Position numbers and translations under genes: made by a program
Part shown: positions 55,428-64,000 of the stretch, one piece after another
Layout: each line of letters opens with the position of its first letter
Numbering within the stretch: the first letter of the stretch is position 1
Assembly (NCBI GenBank): GCA_913057145.1
Contig: CAJXNJ010000002.1
Coordinates: 27,707-91,706, forward strand
Direction of reading: 5' to 3'
Length of the DNA stretch: 64,000 bases
Source of the DNA: an uncultured Ectothiorhodospiraceae bacterium
GTDB lineage: Bacteria > Pseudomonadota > Gammaproteobacteria > Nitrococcales > Nitrococcaceae
Notes under the pieces: generated by a model
Seen by the model: the letters and a program-made list of their open reading frames with translations, nothing else
What the model was told of the DNA's origin: nothing
Databases searched by the model: none

Positions 55428-56234
55428 ATGGATCTTGGCATTTCAGGCAAAACAGCTCTCGTCACTGGTGCAAGCGCCGGAATCGGCGAATGCGTGGCGA
55501 AGACCCTGGCTCTCGAGGGAGCAAAAGTAGCTATTTCTGCTCGCGGAGCGGAAAAACTGGCCGAAACTGCGAACCGTATTGCTGCCGAAACCGGCGGTGT
55601 CGTAGAGCCGTTTCCTTGTGATATTGCTGCGTCCGGAGCAGCAGATCAGCTTTTGAGAGATGTTTCGGAACGTCTTGGGCCGGTTTCGATTCTTGTGAAC
55701 AACGCTGGTCGTGCGCACGCTGGCGGTTTGCTCGATTCAAGCGATACCGATTGGGAAGGGATGTTCAACCTCAAGGTTATGGGGATGATCCGCTGTTGTC
55801 GTGCTGCAGTTCCGCAGATGCAGAAGCTTGGTTGGGGGCGGATTGTCAATATGTCCTCAGTAGGAGGTACCTATCCGAATAACAAACTGATGGTCTCTCA
55901 CTCGCTAAGTGCCGCGATTTGTAATGCAACGAAGAGTATTGCACTGGATGTGGCTGGCAGCGGCATTCTTGCCAATGCCATTGGTATCGGTGCTGTGGCG
56001 ACGAAGAATTGGGAAGAAAACATGATTCCTAAAGTTCGCGAAACACGGCCGGACATGCGAGATCTTCCTGATCAAGAGTTGATGGATAAGCTGGGTGCGG
56101 AAATGACGCCTGTAGGACGTTTTGGCAACCCTCAAGAGATCGCAGAGCTGGCGGCGTTCCTAGGGTCCGCTCGCAACGGTTTCGTTACTGGCGCTACCGT
56201 GGAAGCGTCTGGTGGCGCCGATCGGTTCATGTAA
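55428..56234 (+). CDS. SDR-family protein lacking the usual Tyr-x-x-x-Lys pair
   Basis: 268 residues. The Rossmann glycine motif TGASAGIGECVA, NNAGRAHAGG and IVNMSSVGG place it in the classical SDR family. At the catalytic site, where YxxxK is expected, the sequence reads SHSLSAAICNATK: His for Tyr and Ala for Lys, with the family's next TK retained. The C-terminal GRFGNPQEIAELAAFL and EASGGADRFM are normal. It may be a non-canonical oxidoreductase, a lyase/dehydratase-like SDR or a regulatory relic. GAAGGAGAATTAAGGT precedes ATG 55428. It lies between gntR and gabD. Confidence 0.85.
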   Translation: MDLGISGKTALVTGASAGIGECVAKTLALEGAKVAISARGAEKLAETANRIAAETGGVVEPFPCDIAASGAADQLLRDVSERLGPVSILVNNAGRAHAGGLLDSSDTDWEGMFNLKVMGMIRCCRAAVPQMQKLGWGRIVNMSSVGGTYPNNKLMVSHSLSAAICNATKSIALDVAGSGILANAIGIGAVATKNWEENMIPKVRETRPDMRDLPDQELMDKLGAEMTPVGRFGNPQEIAELAAFLGSARNGFVTGATVEASGGADRFM

Positions 56235-56267
56235 AAAAATGCTTAATACCTATTGGATGGATGACAA

Positions 56268-57719
56268 ATGAAGCTTTCCGATACCTCGCTGTTCAAGCAG
56301 CAATGTCTTATAGATGGAGAGTGGGTAGCAGCCAAAGACGGCTCTACTTTTGATGTCGGTAACCCCGCAACGGGCGCGGTTATCGGATCGATGCCGCGGC
56401 TCGATATCAGTCAGACCAAGACCGCCATTGAGGCGGCGGATCGAGCGTGGCCCACCTGGAGGTCCCGCACCGCCGGTGAGCGTGCTGAGATACTTCATCG
56501 CTGGCATAGCCTTATCCAGGAGAATGCAGACGACCTGGCTATGATTATGACCACTGAGCAGGGTAAGCCACTGGCAGAAGCCAAAGGTGAGATTGCCTAT
56601 GCGGCTTCTTTCGTAAAGTGGTTTGCTGAGGAAGCAAAGCGAATCTATGGTGAGGTGATCCCTAACAATGTGCCTGGTCGACGTTTGCTCGTATTGAAGC
56701 AAGCAGTTGGTGTTGTTGCTGCAATTACGCCTTGGAATTTCCCCGCAGCAATGATTACACGCAAGATCGCGCCGGCGCTTGCAGCAGGTTGTACGGTGGT
56801 AGCACGTCCCGCATCGGAGACGCCGTATACCGCAGTCGCCTTGTTGGAACTTGCTGTTCGTGCTGGTGTTCCGGCCGGTGTGGTCAATCTGATCACTGGA
56901 AAGGCGTCTGAGCAGGGCTACGAGCTGACCAATAGTCCGTTAGTGCGCAAAGTTACGTTTACCGGTTCGACAGAGATCGGAAAACTTTTGATGAGTCAGA
57001 GCGCGAGCACGGTTAAGCGTATCTCTCTAGAACTCGGTGGTAATGCTCCGTTTCTTGTATTTGATGACGCTGATATCGATGCCGCGGTCGAGGGAGCGAT
57101 CGCGTCGAAGTTCCGCAATGCAGGACAGACCTGCGTTTGTGCTAACCGGATTCTTGTTCAGGACGGGGTTCACGATTTATTTGTCGAGAAGCTCATCGCT
57201 GCAGTCGGCAAGTTAAAAGTGGGAGCTGGTGATGAGCCGGGTGTTGCGATCGGTCCGCTCATCGATGACTCAGCTCTGGATAAAGTTGAAGAGCATATCG
57301 AAGACGCCGAGTCGAAAGGCGGGAAAGTTGTTCTCGGCGGGCATCGGCACAAGTTGGGTGGGAAATTCTTTGAGCCGACAGTGCTGGTAGATGCCACCGA
57401 GCAGATGAAGCTCGCCAGCGAAGAGACGTTTGGCCCATTAGCACCGATCATTCGGTTTAAGACTGAAGAAGAAGCAATTCGGATTGCTAATAATACCGAG
57501 TTTGGTCTTGCCGCTTATTTTTATGCGCGAGACGTCGGTAGGATTTGGCGTGTGGCAGAAGACCTCGAGGCTGGGCTTATCGGAATAAATGAAGGAATTA
57601 TTTCGACTGAAGTCGCACCGTTTGGCGGTGTCAAAGAGTCTGGTATTGGTCGTGAGGGCGCGCATCAGGGCATTGATGAATACCTCGAGGTTAAATATCT
57701 CGCAATGGGGGGAGTTTAG
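56268..57719 (+). CDS. gabD: GabD-like succinate-semialdehyde dehydrogenase
   Basis: 483 residues that track E. coli GabD closely: FTGSTEIGKLLMSQ, SLELGGNAPFLVFDDADID, KFRNAGQTCVCANR, ETFGPLAPIIRFK and EVAPFGGVKESGIGREG. Asn157, Glu255 and Cys289 are in place. One oddity is VVARPASETP at about 176-185, where the nearly invariant Lys of the cofactor site is Arg (CGT). It should oxidise succinate semialdehyde or a near relative to the acid and feed the TCA cycle. This is the best clue to the island's pathway. Confidence 0.88.
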   Translation: MKLSDTSLFKQQCLIDGEWVAAKDGSTFDVGNPATGAVIGSMPRLDISQTKTAIEAADRAWPTWRSRTAGERAEILHRWHSLIQENADDLAMIMTTEQGKPLAEAKGEIAYAASFVKWFAEEAKRIYGEVIPNNVPGRRLLVLKQAVGVVAAITPWNFPAAMITRKIAPALAAGCTVVARPASETPYTAVALLELAVRAGVPAGVVNLITGKASEQGYELTNSPLVRKVTFTGSTEIGKLLMSQSASTVKRISLELGGNAPFLVFDDADIDAAVEGAIASKFRNAGQTCVCANRILVQDGVHDLFVEKLIAAVGKLKVGAGDEPGVAIGPLIDDSALDKVEEHIEDAESKGGKVVLGGHRHKLGGKFFEPTVLVDATEQMKLASEETFGPLAPIIRFKTEEEAIRIANNTEFGLAAYFYARDVGRIWRVAEDLEAGLIGINEGIISTEVAPFGGVKESGIGREGAHQGIDEYLEVKYLAMGGV

Positions 57720-57790
57720 GCAGTAGGCCTTTAGCTCCCCGAAAGCAGTGTCTGAGGACAACTTGTTCGCACCATAATGGACGCCAATCT

Positions 57791-59362
57791 ATGAAGATCG
57801 GAACGCCGAAAGAAGTTAGAGCGGGCGAGGCGCGGGTCGCGTTGACTCCCGACAGTGCCCGCCACCTCCAGAAACTTGGCTATACCTGTTTGATCGAGAC
57901 CGGAGCCGGAGTGTTAGCAGGAATTCCTGACTCGGCTTATGAGAGGGCAGGTGTCGAGGTTGTTGATTCCGCAACACTGGTCTGGGAGAGCGCGGATGTT
58001 CTGGTAAAAGTGCGGCCACCAACTGAAGTGGAGGCGGAGAAGTTAAAGGCTAATCAGACACTGATATCATTTTTTGACCCTTCCGAGAACGAGCACGGGC
58101 TCGAGCTTGCGCGCCAAAAATCTGCGAATGTTATTGCGATGGAAATGGTGCCTCGGATTAGTCGGGCACAGAAAATGGATGCGCTGTCTTCTATGGCTAA
58201 TGTCGCCGGTTACCGTGCGGTTATGGAAGCAGGCAATAACTTTGGGCGGTTTTTCACCGGTCAGATTACGGCAGCAGGCAAGGTGCCACCGGCCAAGGTG
58301 CTAGTTATTGGTGCCGGTGTTGCGGGGTTGGCAGCGATCGGCGCTGCCACCGCTCTTGGCGCCGTCACGCAAGCTTTCGATGTGCGCCCTGAGGTTGCCG
58401 AGCAGGTTGAATCGATGGGCGCGGAGTTTGTGTATCTCGATTTTGAGGAAGAGCAAGAAGACGGTTCAGCAACGGGTGGCTATGCCTCCGTGTCTTCGCC
58501 GGAATTTCGGGAAGCGCAGCTTGCCAAATTTCGGGAGCTTGCGCCGGAAGTCGATATCGTTATAACCACGGCACTCATTCCGGGCCGTGATGCACCAAAG
58601 CTCTGGCTTACGGATATGATCGAGGTGATGAAGCCGGGATCGGTTATTGTCGATCTTGCCGCTGAGCGTGGAGGTAATGTCGAAGGCACGGTAAAAGATA
58701 AGCGAGTTGTTACGGACAATGATGTGGTGATCATCGGGTATACCGACTTCCCGAGTCGGATGGCGAATCAAAGCTCGAACCTCTACGCGACCAACATTCG
58801 CCACATGATTGCTGACCTCACACCCGATAAGGACGGGCAAATCGTGCATAACATGGATGATGATGTCATCCGAGGAGCCACGGTTACTTACAACGGTGAA
58901 ATTACTTATCCGCCACCACCTCCCAAGGTGCAGGCTATCGCTACGCAAAAGAAAGCCGTCGTCAAGGAGCCGTCTGAAGATGAAAAACGTGCAGCCGAGG
59001 CTGCGAGGTTCAGGTCCGAGACACGCCGTCAGATCATGCTTCTCAGTGCCGGAGGTATCTCAATTTTGCTGGCCGGGCTCTACGCACCGGCTAGCTTCAT
59101 GCAGCACTTCATTGTGTTTGTGCTTGCAGTGTTCGTTGGTTTCCAGGTGATCTGGGGCGTAGCACACAGTCTGCACACGCCGCTAATGGCCGTCACTAAT
59201 GCGATTTCCTCCATTATTATTCTCGGGGCATTGATGCAGGTCGGCTCAGGCAGCTCGTTGGTAATTATTCTGGCGGGAGCCTCTATTTTTATGGCCGGTG
59301 TCAACATCTTCGGTGGTTTCCTGGTCACGCGGCGCATGCTTGCCATGTTCCAAAGATCCTAA
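57791..59362 (+). CDS. pntA: NAD(P) transhydrogenase alpha subunit
   Basis: 523 residues, the single-chain alpha form as in E. coli. The NAD(H)-binding domain I has [34 protein letters not shown] and [17 protein letters not shown]. The C-terminal part has four membrane spans (from about 415) with [19 protein letters not shown]. With PntB it couples proton flow to NADP+ reduction by NADH. It follows the GabD-like gene by 71 nt in the same direction. Confidence 0.96.
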   Translation: MKIGTPKEVRAGEARVALTPDSARHLQKLGYTCLIETGAGVLAGIPDSAYERAGVEVVDSATLVWESADVLVKVRPPTEVEAEKLKANQTLISFFDPSENEHGLELARQKSANVIAMEMVPRISRAQKMDALSSMANVAGYRAVMEAGNNFGRFFTGQITAAGKVPPAKVLVIGAGVAGLAAIGAATALGAVTQAFDVRPEVAEQVESMGAEFVYLDFEEEQEDGSATGGYASVSSPEFREAQLAKFRELAPEVDIVITTALIPGRDAPKLWLTDMIEVMKPGSVIVDLAAERGGNVEGTVKDKRVVTDNDVVIIGYTDFPSRMANQSSNLYATNIRHMIADLTPDKDGQIVHNMDDDVIRGATVTYNGEITYPPPPPKVQAIATQKKAVVKEPSEDEKRAAEAARFRSETRRQIMLLSAGGISILLAGLYAPASFMQHFIVFVLAVFVGFQVIWGVAHSLHTPLMAVTNAISSIIILGALMQVGSGSSLVIILAGASIFMAGVNIFGGFLVTRRMLAMFQRS

Positions 59363-59375
59363 TGGTGGAGGATTT

Positions 59376-60857
59376 ATGGATCTAGGATTTGTCATCGCGG
59401 CCTACGCAGTAGCCGCTACGTTTTTCATTCTCAGTCTCGGCGGTTTATCGAATCAGGAGAGCGCGAAGCGCGCAGTCTGGTATGGGATTGCAGGTATGGC
59501 TCTCGCCATTGTGGCAACGCTCATCGGTCCGGGCAACGGTTTATGGGTATTGTCGCTCGTACTGATCAGCGCCGGTGGATTAGTTGGCGTTTATGTCGCT
59601 CGGCGAGTGATGATGACCGAGATGCCGCAACTCGTGGCGGCGATGCACTCGCTGGTGGGTCTCGCAGCCGTTTTTGTTGGTTTAAATGCACATCTTGAGA
59701 TTGTTCGGGTGGCTGAGGCATTCGCTACGGCAGGTGTCGCGTTCCCCCAGCCAAATTATGGCGTGCTAGCGGGCCCGGCAGCAGTAGTGGCAGAAAATTT
59801 CCGTGGGTTTGCAGCGATCGCGGCGGCGAAGACTGCCGTTGAGCTAAATATACTTCGGATAGAGTTATATCTTGGCATTTTAATCGGTGCGGTAACCTTT
59901 ACCGGATCAGTGGTGGCTTATGGAAAGCTTGCAGGAAAGATTTCTTCTCGGGCGGAGAAGCTCCCGGGTGGACATGCCCTGAACGCCGGTGCGGCTTTGA
60001 TCTCGGCAATTTGTTTGGTTTGGTATTTAAATACCGGCGAGCTTTTGTCGCTCGTGATCATGATAATTGCCGCGCTGTTTGTGGGTTACCATCTAATTAT
60101 GGGGATCGGCGGAGCGGACATGCCTGTTGTGGTCTCCATGCTCAACTCTTACTCAGGCTGGGCTGCAGCAGCAATCGGGTTTTCGCTTGGTAATGATCTT
60201 CTAATTGTCGTTGGAGCGTTGGTTGGGTCCTCGGGAGCGATTCTCTCTTACATTATGTGTAAGGCCATGAACCGCTCCTTTATCAGCGTAATTCTCGGTG
60301 GTTTTGGTGGCTCGATGAGCGAGCAGATGGCCGTTGAGGGCGAACAGGTTGCAATCGACGCTGATGGTGTATCAGCAGCGCTCGAAGAAGCCGATAGCAT
60401 AATCATTGTGCCTGGTTATGGGATGGCGGTTGCTCAGGCGCAGAATGCCGTTAGCGAACTGACACGCGAGTTGCGCGAAAAGGGTAAAAACGTCCGTTTT
60501 GCCATCCATCCTGTTGCTGGCCGGCTGCCGGGACATATGAACGTGCTGCTGGCCGAAGCGAAGGTTCCATACGATATTGTGCTTGAGATGGATGAAATCA
60601 ACGAGGATTTTCAGGATACAGACCTAGTCATCGTTATCGGGTCGAATGATATCGTGAACCCGGCCGCGCAGGAGGATCCCGGCTCCCCTATTGCCGGCAT
60701 GCCTGTACTGGAAGTCTGGAAGGCAAAACAGGTCATTGTCTCTAAGCGTGGCCAAGGAACCGGATATTCCGGGATCGAGAATTCATTGTTCTACCGTGAA
60801 AATACGCGAATGTTTTATGGCGATGCCAAGGCCAGTATCGGTGCATTGCTGCACTGA
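59376..60857 (+). CDS. pntB: NAD(P) transhydrogenase beta subunit
   Basis: 493 residues. About nine N-terminal membrane spans with [20 protein letters not shown] are followed by the NADP(H)-binding domain [43 protein letters not shown] and [23 protein letters not shown] 59376 follows GGTGGAGGATTT; the frame upstream to 59298 is inside pntA. With PntA it supplies NADPH at the expense of the proton gradient. Confidence 0.96.
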   Translation: MDLGFVIAAYAVAATFFILSLGGLSNQESAKRAVWYGIAGMALAIVATLIGPGNGLWVLSLVLISAGGLVGVYVARRVMMTEMPQLVAAMHSLVGLAAVFVGLNAHLEIVRVAEAFATAGVAFPQPNYGVLAGPAAVVAENFRGFAAIAAAKTAVELNILRIELYLGILIGAVTFTGSVVAYGKLAGKISSRAEKLPGGHALNAGAALISAICLVWYLNTGELLSLVIMIIAALFVGYHLIMGIGGADMPVVVSMLNSYSGWAAAAIGFSLGNDLLIVVGALVGSSGAILSYIMCKAMNRSFISVILGGFGGSMSEQMAVEGEQVAIDADGVSAALEEADSIIIVPGYGMAVAQAQNAVSELTRELREKGKNVRFAIHPVAGRLPGHMNVLLAEAKVPYDIVLEMDEINEDFQDTDLVIVIGSNDIVNPAAQEDPGSPIAGMPVLEVWKAKQVIVSKRGQGTGYSGIENSLFYRENTRMFYGDAKASIGALLH

Positions 60858-60891
60858 AGTGCTGCTCTGACCGGGTTAGAGAGTCTTTGCG

Positions 60892-61782
60892 ATGCCAATG
60901 TCCGTGTTTTTCGTGGGCCTCGGGGCTCTTCAGTGGGGGTTATCCGGTGGGTTGGCCAGCATATTGATGGGGTATGGTTGGTCGCCTCTGGTTGTTAGTT
61001 TGTGGCGTATTCTGGTTGGCCTCGTTTGTATGGGGCTCTGGCTGATATGGCGCGGGGCTCGAGGCAAACGGCAGGAGTTTAACCGCAGCTTGCTCGCCTG
61101 GTCGGCACTAGCCGGTGTTGGTGTGGCAGGTAATTTCTTTTGCTACTTCATCAGTATCCGCGCTGGTGGCGTCGCTGTTGCCATCACACTTATGTACACC
61201 GCACCGGTTATGGTTTATGTGATTTCGTTTCTCATCGGTGCGGAAAAGCCCAGCTGGAGTAGTGCACTGGTCTGTGTGGCGACACTCATCGGGGTCACAT
61301 TGATGACCGGCATCTATGGTAATGCTCCAGTGCAGTTGACAACCCTTGCGTTGATTAGCGGACTGCTTTCCGGTGCCTTCTACGCACTTTTTATTTTTGC
61401 GTTTAAATCAGCTGGAGAACATGGTTCAGCACCAGCAGCGCTTGGTGTTGCCTTTTTGACAGGCCTCGTGGTGCTGCTGCCGTTGTCGGATATAAGCGAG
61501 GCTGTGAAAGTGCTCAGCTCCGCTCAGTTTCCGCTGTTTATCATTTTTGGCGTCATGGGCGCCGGTCTTTCTTTTTTCTTTTACTTCTGGGGGCTTCGAG
61601 GGGTACTTCCGTCCACTGCAGCGGTGACATCCATGATTGAACCTGTGACAGCTACGCTGTTCGGGGTTTTCGTTTTAGGACAGTTGCTGCAGCCTGTGGA
61701 GGCTCTTGGGATTACGATTATTCTAGCTGCAGTGAGCTGGTTAAACATTCACCGGCAATTAACTGCACAAAGATGGTCGTAA
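60892..61782 (+). CDS. EamA/DMT-family permease
   Basis: 296 residues with ten hydrophobic spans in two EamA repeats. The first includes WGLSGGLASILMGYGWSP and AVAITLMYTAPVMVYVISF; the second ends AAVTSMIEPVTATLFGVFVLGQ. Drug/metabolite exporters of this type move amino acids, metabolites or drugs; the substrate is unknown. It lies 34 nt after pntB and is probably the last gene of the island. Confidence 0.88.
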   Translation: MPMSVFFVGLGALQWGLSGGLASILMGYGWSPLVVSLWRILVGLVCMGLWLIWRGARGKRQEFNRSLLAWSALAGVGVAGNFFCYFISIRAGGVAVAITLMYTAPVMVYVISFLIGAEKPSWSSALVCVATLIGVTLMTGIYGNAPVQLTTLALISGLLSGAFYALFIFAFKSAGEHGSAPAALGVAFLTGLVVLLPLSDISEAVKVLSSAQFPLFIIFGVMGAGLSFFFYFWGLRGVLPSTAAVTSMIEPVTATLFGVFVLGQLLQPVEALGITIILAAVSWLNIHRQLTAQRWS

Positions 61783-61996
61783 GGTCTTGGAGATTCTTTG
61801 GGCGTCGGCCGGCGCCTGGGTATCAACCGGTCTTCTGAAGCGCATAGGTTTTTTCATAAAGTTGAGATTTATCCCTAACCACGGCCTGGATTAACCATGT
61901 TAGATACCAAACCTTAGTATGAATTAGGTATGTAAGTTTTTGTCGTTTTCGGCAAACTATTTGCATGGTTGGCAAAACCGGGCTTTACTTGCGTAC
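61783..61996. other. Intergenic region before the response regulator
   Basis: 214 nt, AT-rich from about 61840. GGCAAA occurs at 61951-61956 and 61971-61976, and TTTGC (61960-61964) pairs with GCAAA (61972-61976), which could be a regulator site just before the start codon. No confident promoter or terminator is seen. Confidence 0.35.
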
Positions 61997-62650
61997 ATGG
62001 ACACTCTGATTGTTGAAGATGATGCTTTTTTTCGCGGTGTGCTCTCGAGCGCGGTGCGCAAAAGTCGCATTGAATGCACCGTTCATGAAACAGCAACGGG
62101 TAAGGAAGCTCTGGAGCTTCTCTCAAGGCCCGAAATAGAACTCGGTGTGGTTCTGGTTGATCTGACCCTGCCGGATATGAACGGCCTTGAGGTTATTCGA
62201 CGGGTCCATGCCAACTATCCATCCGTTCGGATATTGGTGGTCTCTGCCTCTGCTGATGAAGAACGTTTGCTATCAGCACTGCGAGAGGGAGCGATTGGCT
62301 ATGTCGTCAAGGGGGATGCGCATATCACCATCGACCGGGCCATCGATCAGCTGATTGATGGGCTCTATCCAATCAGTCCGCAGCTCGCCAGCTATCTGGT
62401 CAAGCGCGTCAGCACTGCAAGCGGTCCGGATGAATCAAATGCTGGGCCGATGGAGGCCGGTGTGCTGACCACCCGGGAGCGAGAGCTGCTCGAGCAATTT
62501 GCCTGCGGCCATACCTACGCCAAGGCCGCGGAAATCATGGGTATTTCGGTGGCAACAGCGCAGACCCATGCGCGCAATCTCTACCGCAAGCTGGGCGTGC
62601 ACTCAGGCCTCCAGGCACTCTCCAAGGCAAGGGCGCAGGGGCTGGTTTGA
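61997..62650 (+). CDS. NarL/FixJ-type response regulator (REC-LuxR)
   Basis: 217 residues. The receiver has VEDDAFF, the phospho-acceptor Asp in VLVDLTLPDMNGLEV and Lys in YVVKGD. A LuxR-type helix-turn-helix follows (LTTRERELLEQFACGHTYAKAAEIMG, ISVATAQTHARNLYRKLG). No sensor kinase adjoins it in the window. ATG 61997 fits the family N-terminus, though no ribosome-binding site is evident; the frame is open to 61940. Confidence 0.87.
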   Translation: MDTLIVEDDAFFRGVLSSAVRKSRIECTVHETATGKEALELLSRPEIELGVVLVDLTLPDMNGLEVIRRVHANYPSVRILVVSASADEERLLSALREGAIGYVVKGDAHITIDRAIDQLIDGLYPISPQLASYLVKRVSTASGPDESNAGPMEAGVLTTRERELLEQFACGHTYAKAAEIMGISVATAQTHARNLYRKLGVHSGLQALSKARAQGLV

Positions 62651-62699
62651 ACCAACGCCGGCAGTCGGTAACAGCTGATGGCGACTGACGGGCAACTGG

Positions 62700-63521
62700 A
62701 TGGTCGCCGAGCAAAGCCCACCTTATAGCCCATCTGATCGAGCGGCTGAAGCGTCCGGGAAACTGGCCGGGCTCCGTATTCTGGTCGTTGATGATGCGAG
62801 GCTCAATCTTTTCCTCGTAACAGAAATTATTGAGGCAGCCGCAGGCGAGTGCATTGCTCTGGCCAGCGGGCACGAGGCACTTGAATGGCTGGAGATGAAG
62901 GCCGGGCAGTTCGATGCTGCGCTCGTGGACATCCAAATGCCCGATCTGGATGGGCTGGACCTTGCGCGTGAAATTCGCCAGAGCCTGGGTATCACTGACC
63001 CGCCGATAATTGCTTTCACGGCCGGTATCATGCGCGAACAAACCATGGCAGCGCTTGCGGCGGGAATGAATGACGTGCTTCTGAAACCACTGAACGGCAT
63101 GCAACTGATCGATTGTCTTGTCTACTGGTGTGGGCGCGACGATGCGTCAGCCGGTCGGTATATGCCAGGCCATCGGTCTGTTCCTGACTGCTTGCCGGAT
63201 ATTGCGGGGATTGACCGAGCGCATGCCAGCGCCACCGCTGGCAATGATCCTGATTATTTTGCCGAGGTGCTGGCACTGTTCAGACAGGAATTCGCGGATT
63301 GTGCGCGACAGTTACGCATTGCCCTGAGCACGGGAGATCAGATCGCGGCTGGCAGGTTATTACACTCGGTACGGGGCGCAGCGCGGCAGGTCGGCGCGTT
63401 GGGTCTGGCGCGTGCTGCCGAATCACTGGAAAAATCCATTGAAACCGATCATGACTTAGAGGCCCCGCTTGCCTCTTTTGAGGCACATCTTCAGGTGGTT
63501 CTCTCTGCGGTGACTGTATAA
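62700..63521 (+). CDS. Receiver-HPt phosphorelay protein
   Basis: 273 residues. After a 25-residue leader, a receiver domain has VVDDARLNLFL, Asp in ALVDIQMPDLDGLDLARE and Lys in VLLKPLNG. The C-terminal half (about 165-270) is an HPt domain with the phospho-histidine in LLHSVRGAARQVGALGL. It thus has the tail of a hybrid kinase without sensor or kinase parts. It lies 49 nt after the LuxR-type regulator and may pass phosphate to it from a remote kinase (inference). Confidence 0.83.
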   Translation: MVAEQSPPYSPSDRAAEASGKLAGLRILVVDDARLNLFLVTEIIEAAAGECIALASGHEALEWLEMKAGQFDAALVDIQMPDLDGLDLAREIRQSLGITDPPIIAFTAGIMREQTMAALAAGMNDVLLKPLNGMQLIDCLVYWCGRDDASAGRYMPGHRSVPDCLPDIAGIDRAHASATAGNDPDYFAEVLALFRQEFADCARQLRIALSTGDQIAAGRLLHSVRGAARQVGALGLARAAESLEKSIETDHDLEAPLASFEAHLQVVLSAVTV

Positions 63522-64000
63522 ATGCCATTCAGTAGAGTCCCGCCACAGGTATTCCCCCGTCCGTTGGTCCTGTTGATCGTTTTATTGGTGCTTCTGGTGC
63601 ACCTTGGGATCATGGGGTGGGTCGGGCGAGAGGATGAGGACAGACAGCTGCCCGATCAAGCTGCCGAGATTACCGTTGAGATTGTGGCGAGCCAGCCACC
63701 CACCGTGCCAACCGAACAGGTGGAACCTGATACAGAGGCTGAGCAAGCGTCCAAAGCGGAGCCGATGGTCGAGCCTGAAAAAGAGCCGGAGCCCAAGCCT
63801 GAACCTGAGCCCGAACCTGAGCCTGAATCGGAACCGATAGTACCCCCCGAGCCTGAACGGACCCCTGCCGTTGATCCCAGCCCGCAGCCACCGCTGCCCC
63901 GGTCATTGCCAGAGGCGCCCGCTTCAGCGGAGGCCGTGACGATCCCCGTGAGAAGTGCGACCCATCAGGCCGAAGGCCTTGATAATCCGGTGCCAGAGTA
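63522..64000 (+). CDS. TonB-like energy transducer, 5' part (C-terminus outside window)
   Basis: ATG 63522 follows the previous stop directly, and 159 codons are visible before the window ends. The start has one hydrophobic membrane segment (PLVLLIVLLVLLVHLGIMGW, residues 14-33), then a periplasmic Pro/Glu/Lys-rich linker (EPEKEPEPKPEPEPEPEPES, about 84-103). This layout is characteristic of TonB and TonB-like proteins. The diagnostic C-terminal domain is not visible, so another envelope protein with a Pro-rich spacer is possible. Confidence 0.72.
   Translation, partial: MPFSRVPPQVFPRPLVLLIVLLVLLVHLGIMGWVGREDEDRQLPDQAAEITVEIVASQPPTVPTEQVEPDTEAEQASKAEPMVEPEKEPEPKPEPEPEPEPESEPIVPPEPERTPAVDPSPQPPLPRSLPEAPASAEAVTIPVRSATHQAEGLDNPVPE

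Overview
The window is a densely packed, GC-rich chromosomal segment of a gammaproteobacterium. Supporting traits are the block ffs-dnaX-ybaB-recR, the block rpoE-rseA-rseB-mucD-lepA-lepB-rnc-era-recO-pdxJ-acpS, a UbiF-like ubiquinone hydroxylase, CysB, SdhE/YgfX and an RF2 gene with a programmed frameshift. A BCCT osmolyte transporter and an acidic proteome suggest a halophile. A streamlined member of the Ectothiorhodospiraceae (Spiribacter-like) is my best guess, inferred from gene content only. Genes often overlap by 1-17 nt, and no gene-free stretch reaches 300 bases. The largest gaps are about 210 nt (10064-10274 and 61783-61996) and 174 nt (16847-17020).

Layout. 1-7.3 kb: the 5' part of a TrpB-like gene, an amidohydrolase, lon behind a heat-shock-like promoter, a convergent overlapping DUF123 gene, a UbiH/UbiF-type hydroxylase and chrA. 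7.35-10.1 kb: 4.5S RNA, dnaX, ybaB and recR. 10.3-16.9 kb: a UspA-BCCT pair, an exonuclease with a cNMP/CBS/nucleotidyltransferase protein, cysB and a YccA-family membrane protein. 17-24.5 kb: thrH, a phosphoesterase, hrpA, prfB and lysS. 24.5-29.8 kb: ygfZ, then a succinate dehydrogenase locus carrying sdhCDAB with both a DUF1674 (SDHAF4-like) gene and sdhE/ygfX. 29.9-39.6 kb: the sigma-E envelope-stress operon, running into translation, secretion, RNA-processing and cofactor genes. 39.6-40.1 kb: a small toxin-antitoxin module. 40.1-48.2 kb: a 1166-residue flavin/Fe-S oxidoreductase that looks like a single-chain Nfn (GltD-like plus PyrK-like) enzyme, then xseA, guaB and guaA.

From 48.3 to 61.8 kb base and codon use shift visibly towards A/T. 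This stretch reads as an accessory catabolic island: a small monooxygenase-fold protein divergent from an AmiE/AmiF-type amidase, a complete tripartite tricarboxylate transporter, an aldehyde dehydrogenase, a GntR/UTRA regulator, an SDR protein that lacks the usual Tyr-Lys pair, a GabD-like succinate-semialdehyde dehydrogenase, the proton-translocating transhydrogenase PntAB and an EamA-family permease. It looks like a self-contained route from an imported carboxylate or amide through aldehydes to central metabolism, with redox balancing built in. Its substrate cannot be read from the sequence. The last 2.2 kb has an orphan LuxR-type response regulator, a REC-HPt protein and the start of a TonB-like gene.

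The strongest candidates for something undescribed are the fused Nfn-like enzyme, the amide/aldehyde island with its degenerate SDR and its dyad operator, the pairing of two SDH maturation factors at one locus, and the antisense overlap between lon and the DUF123 gene.
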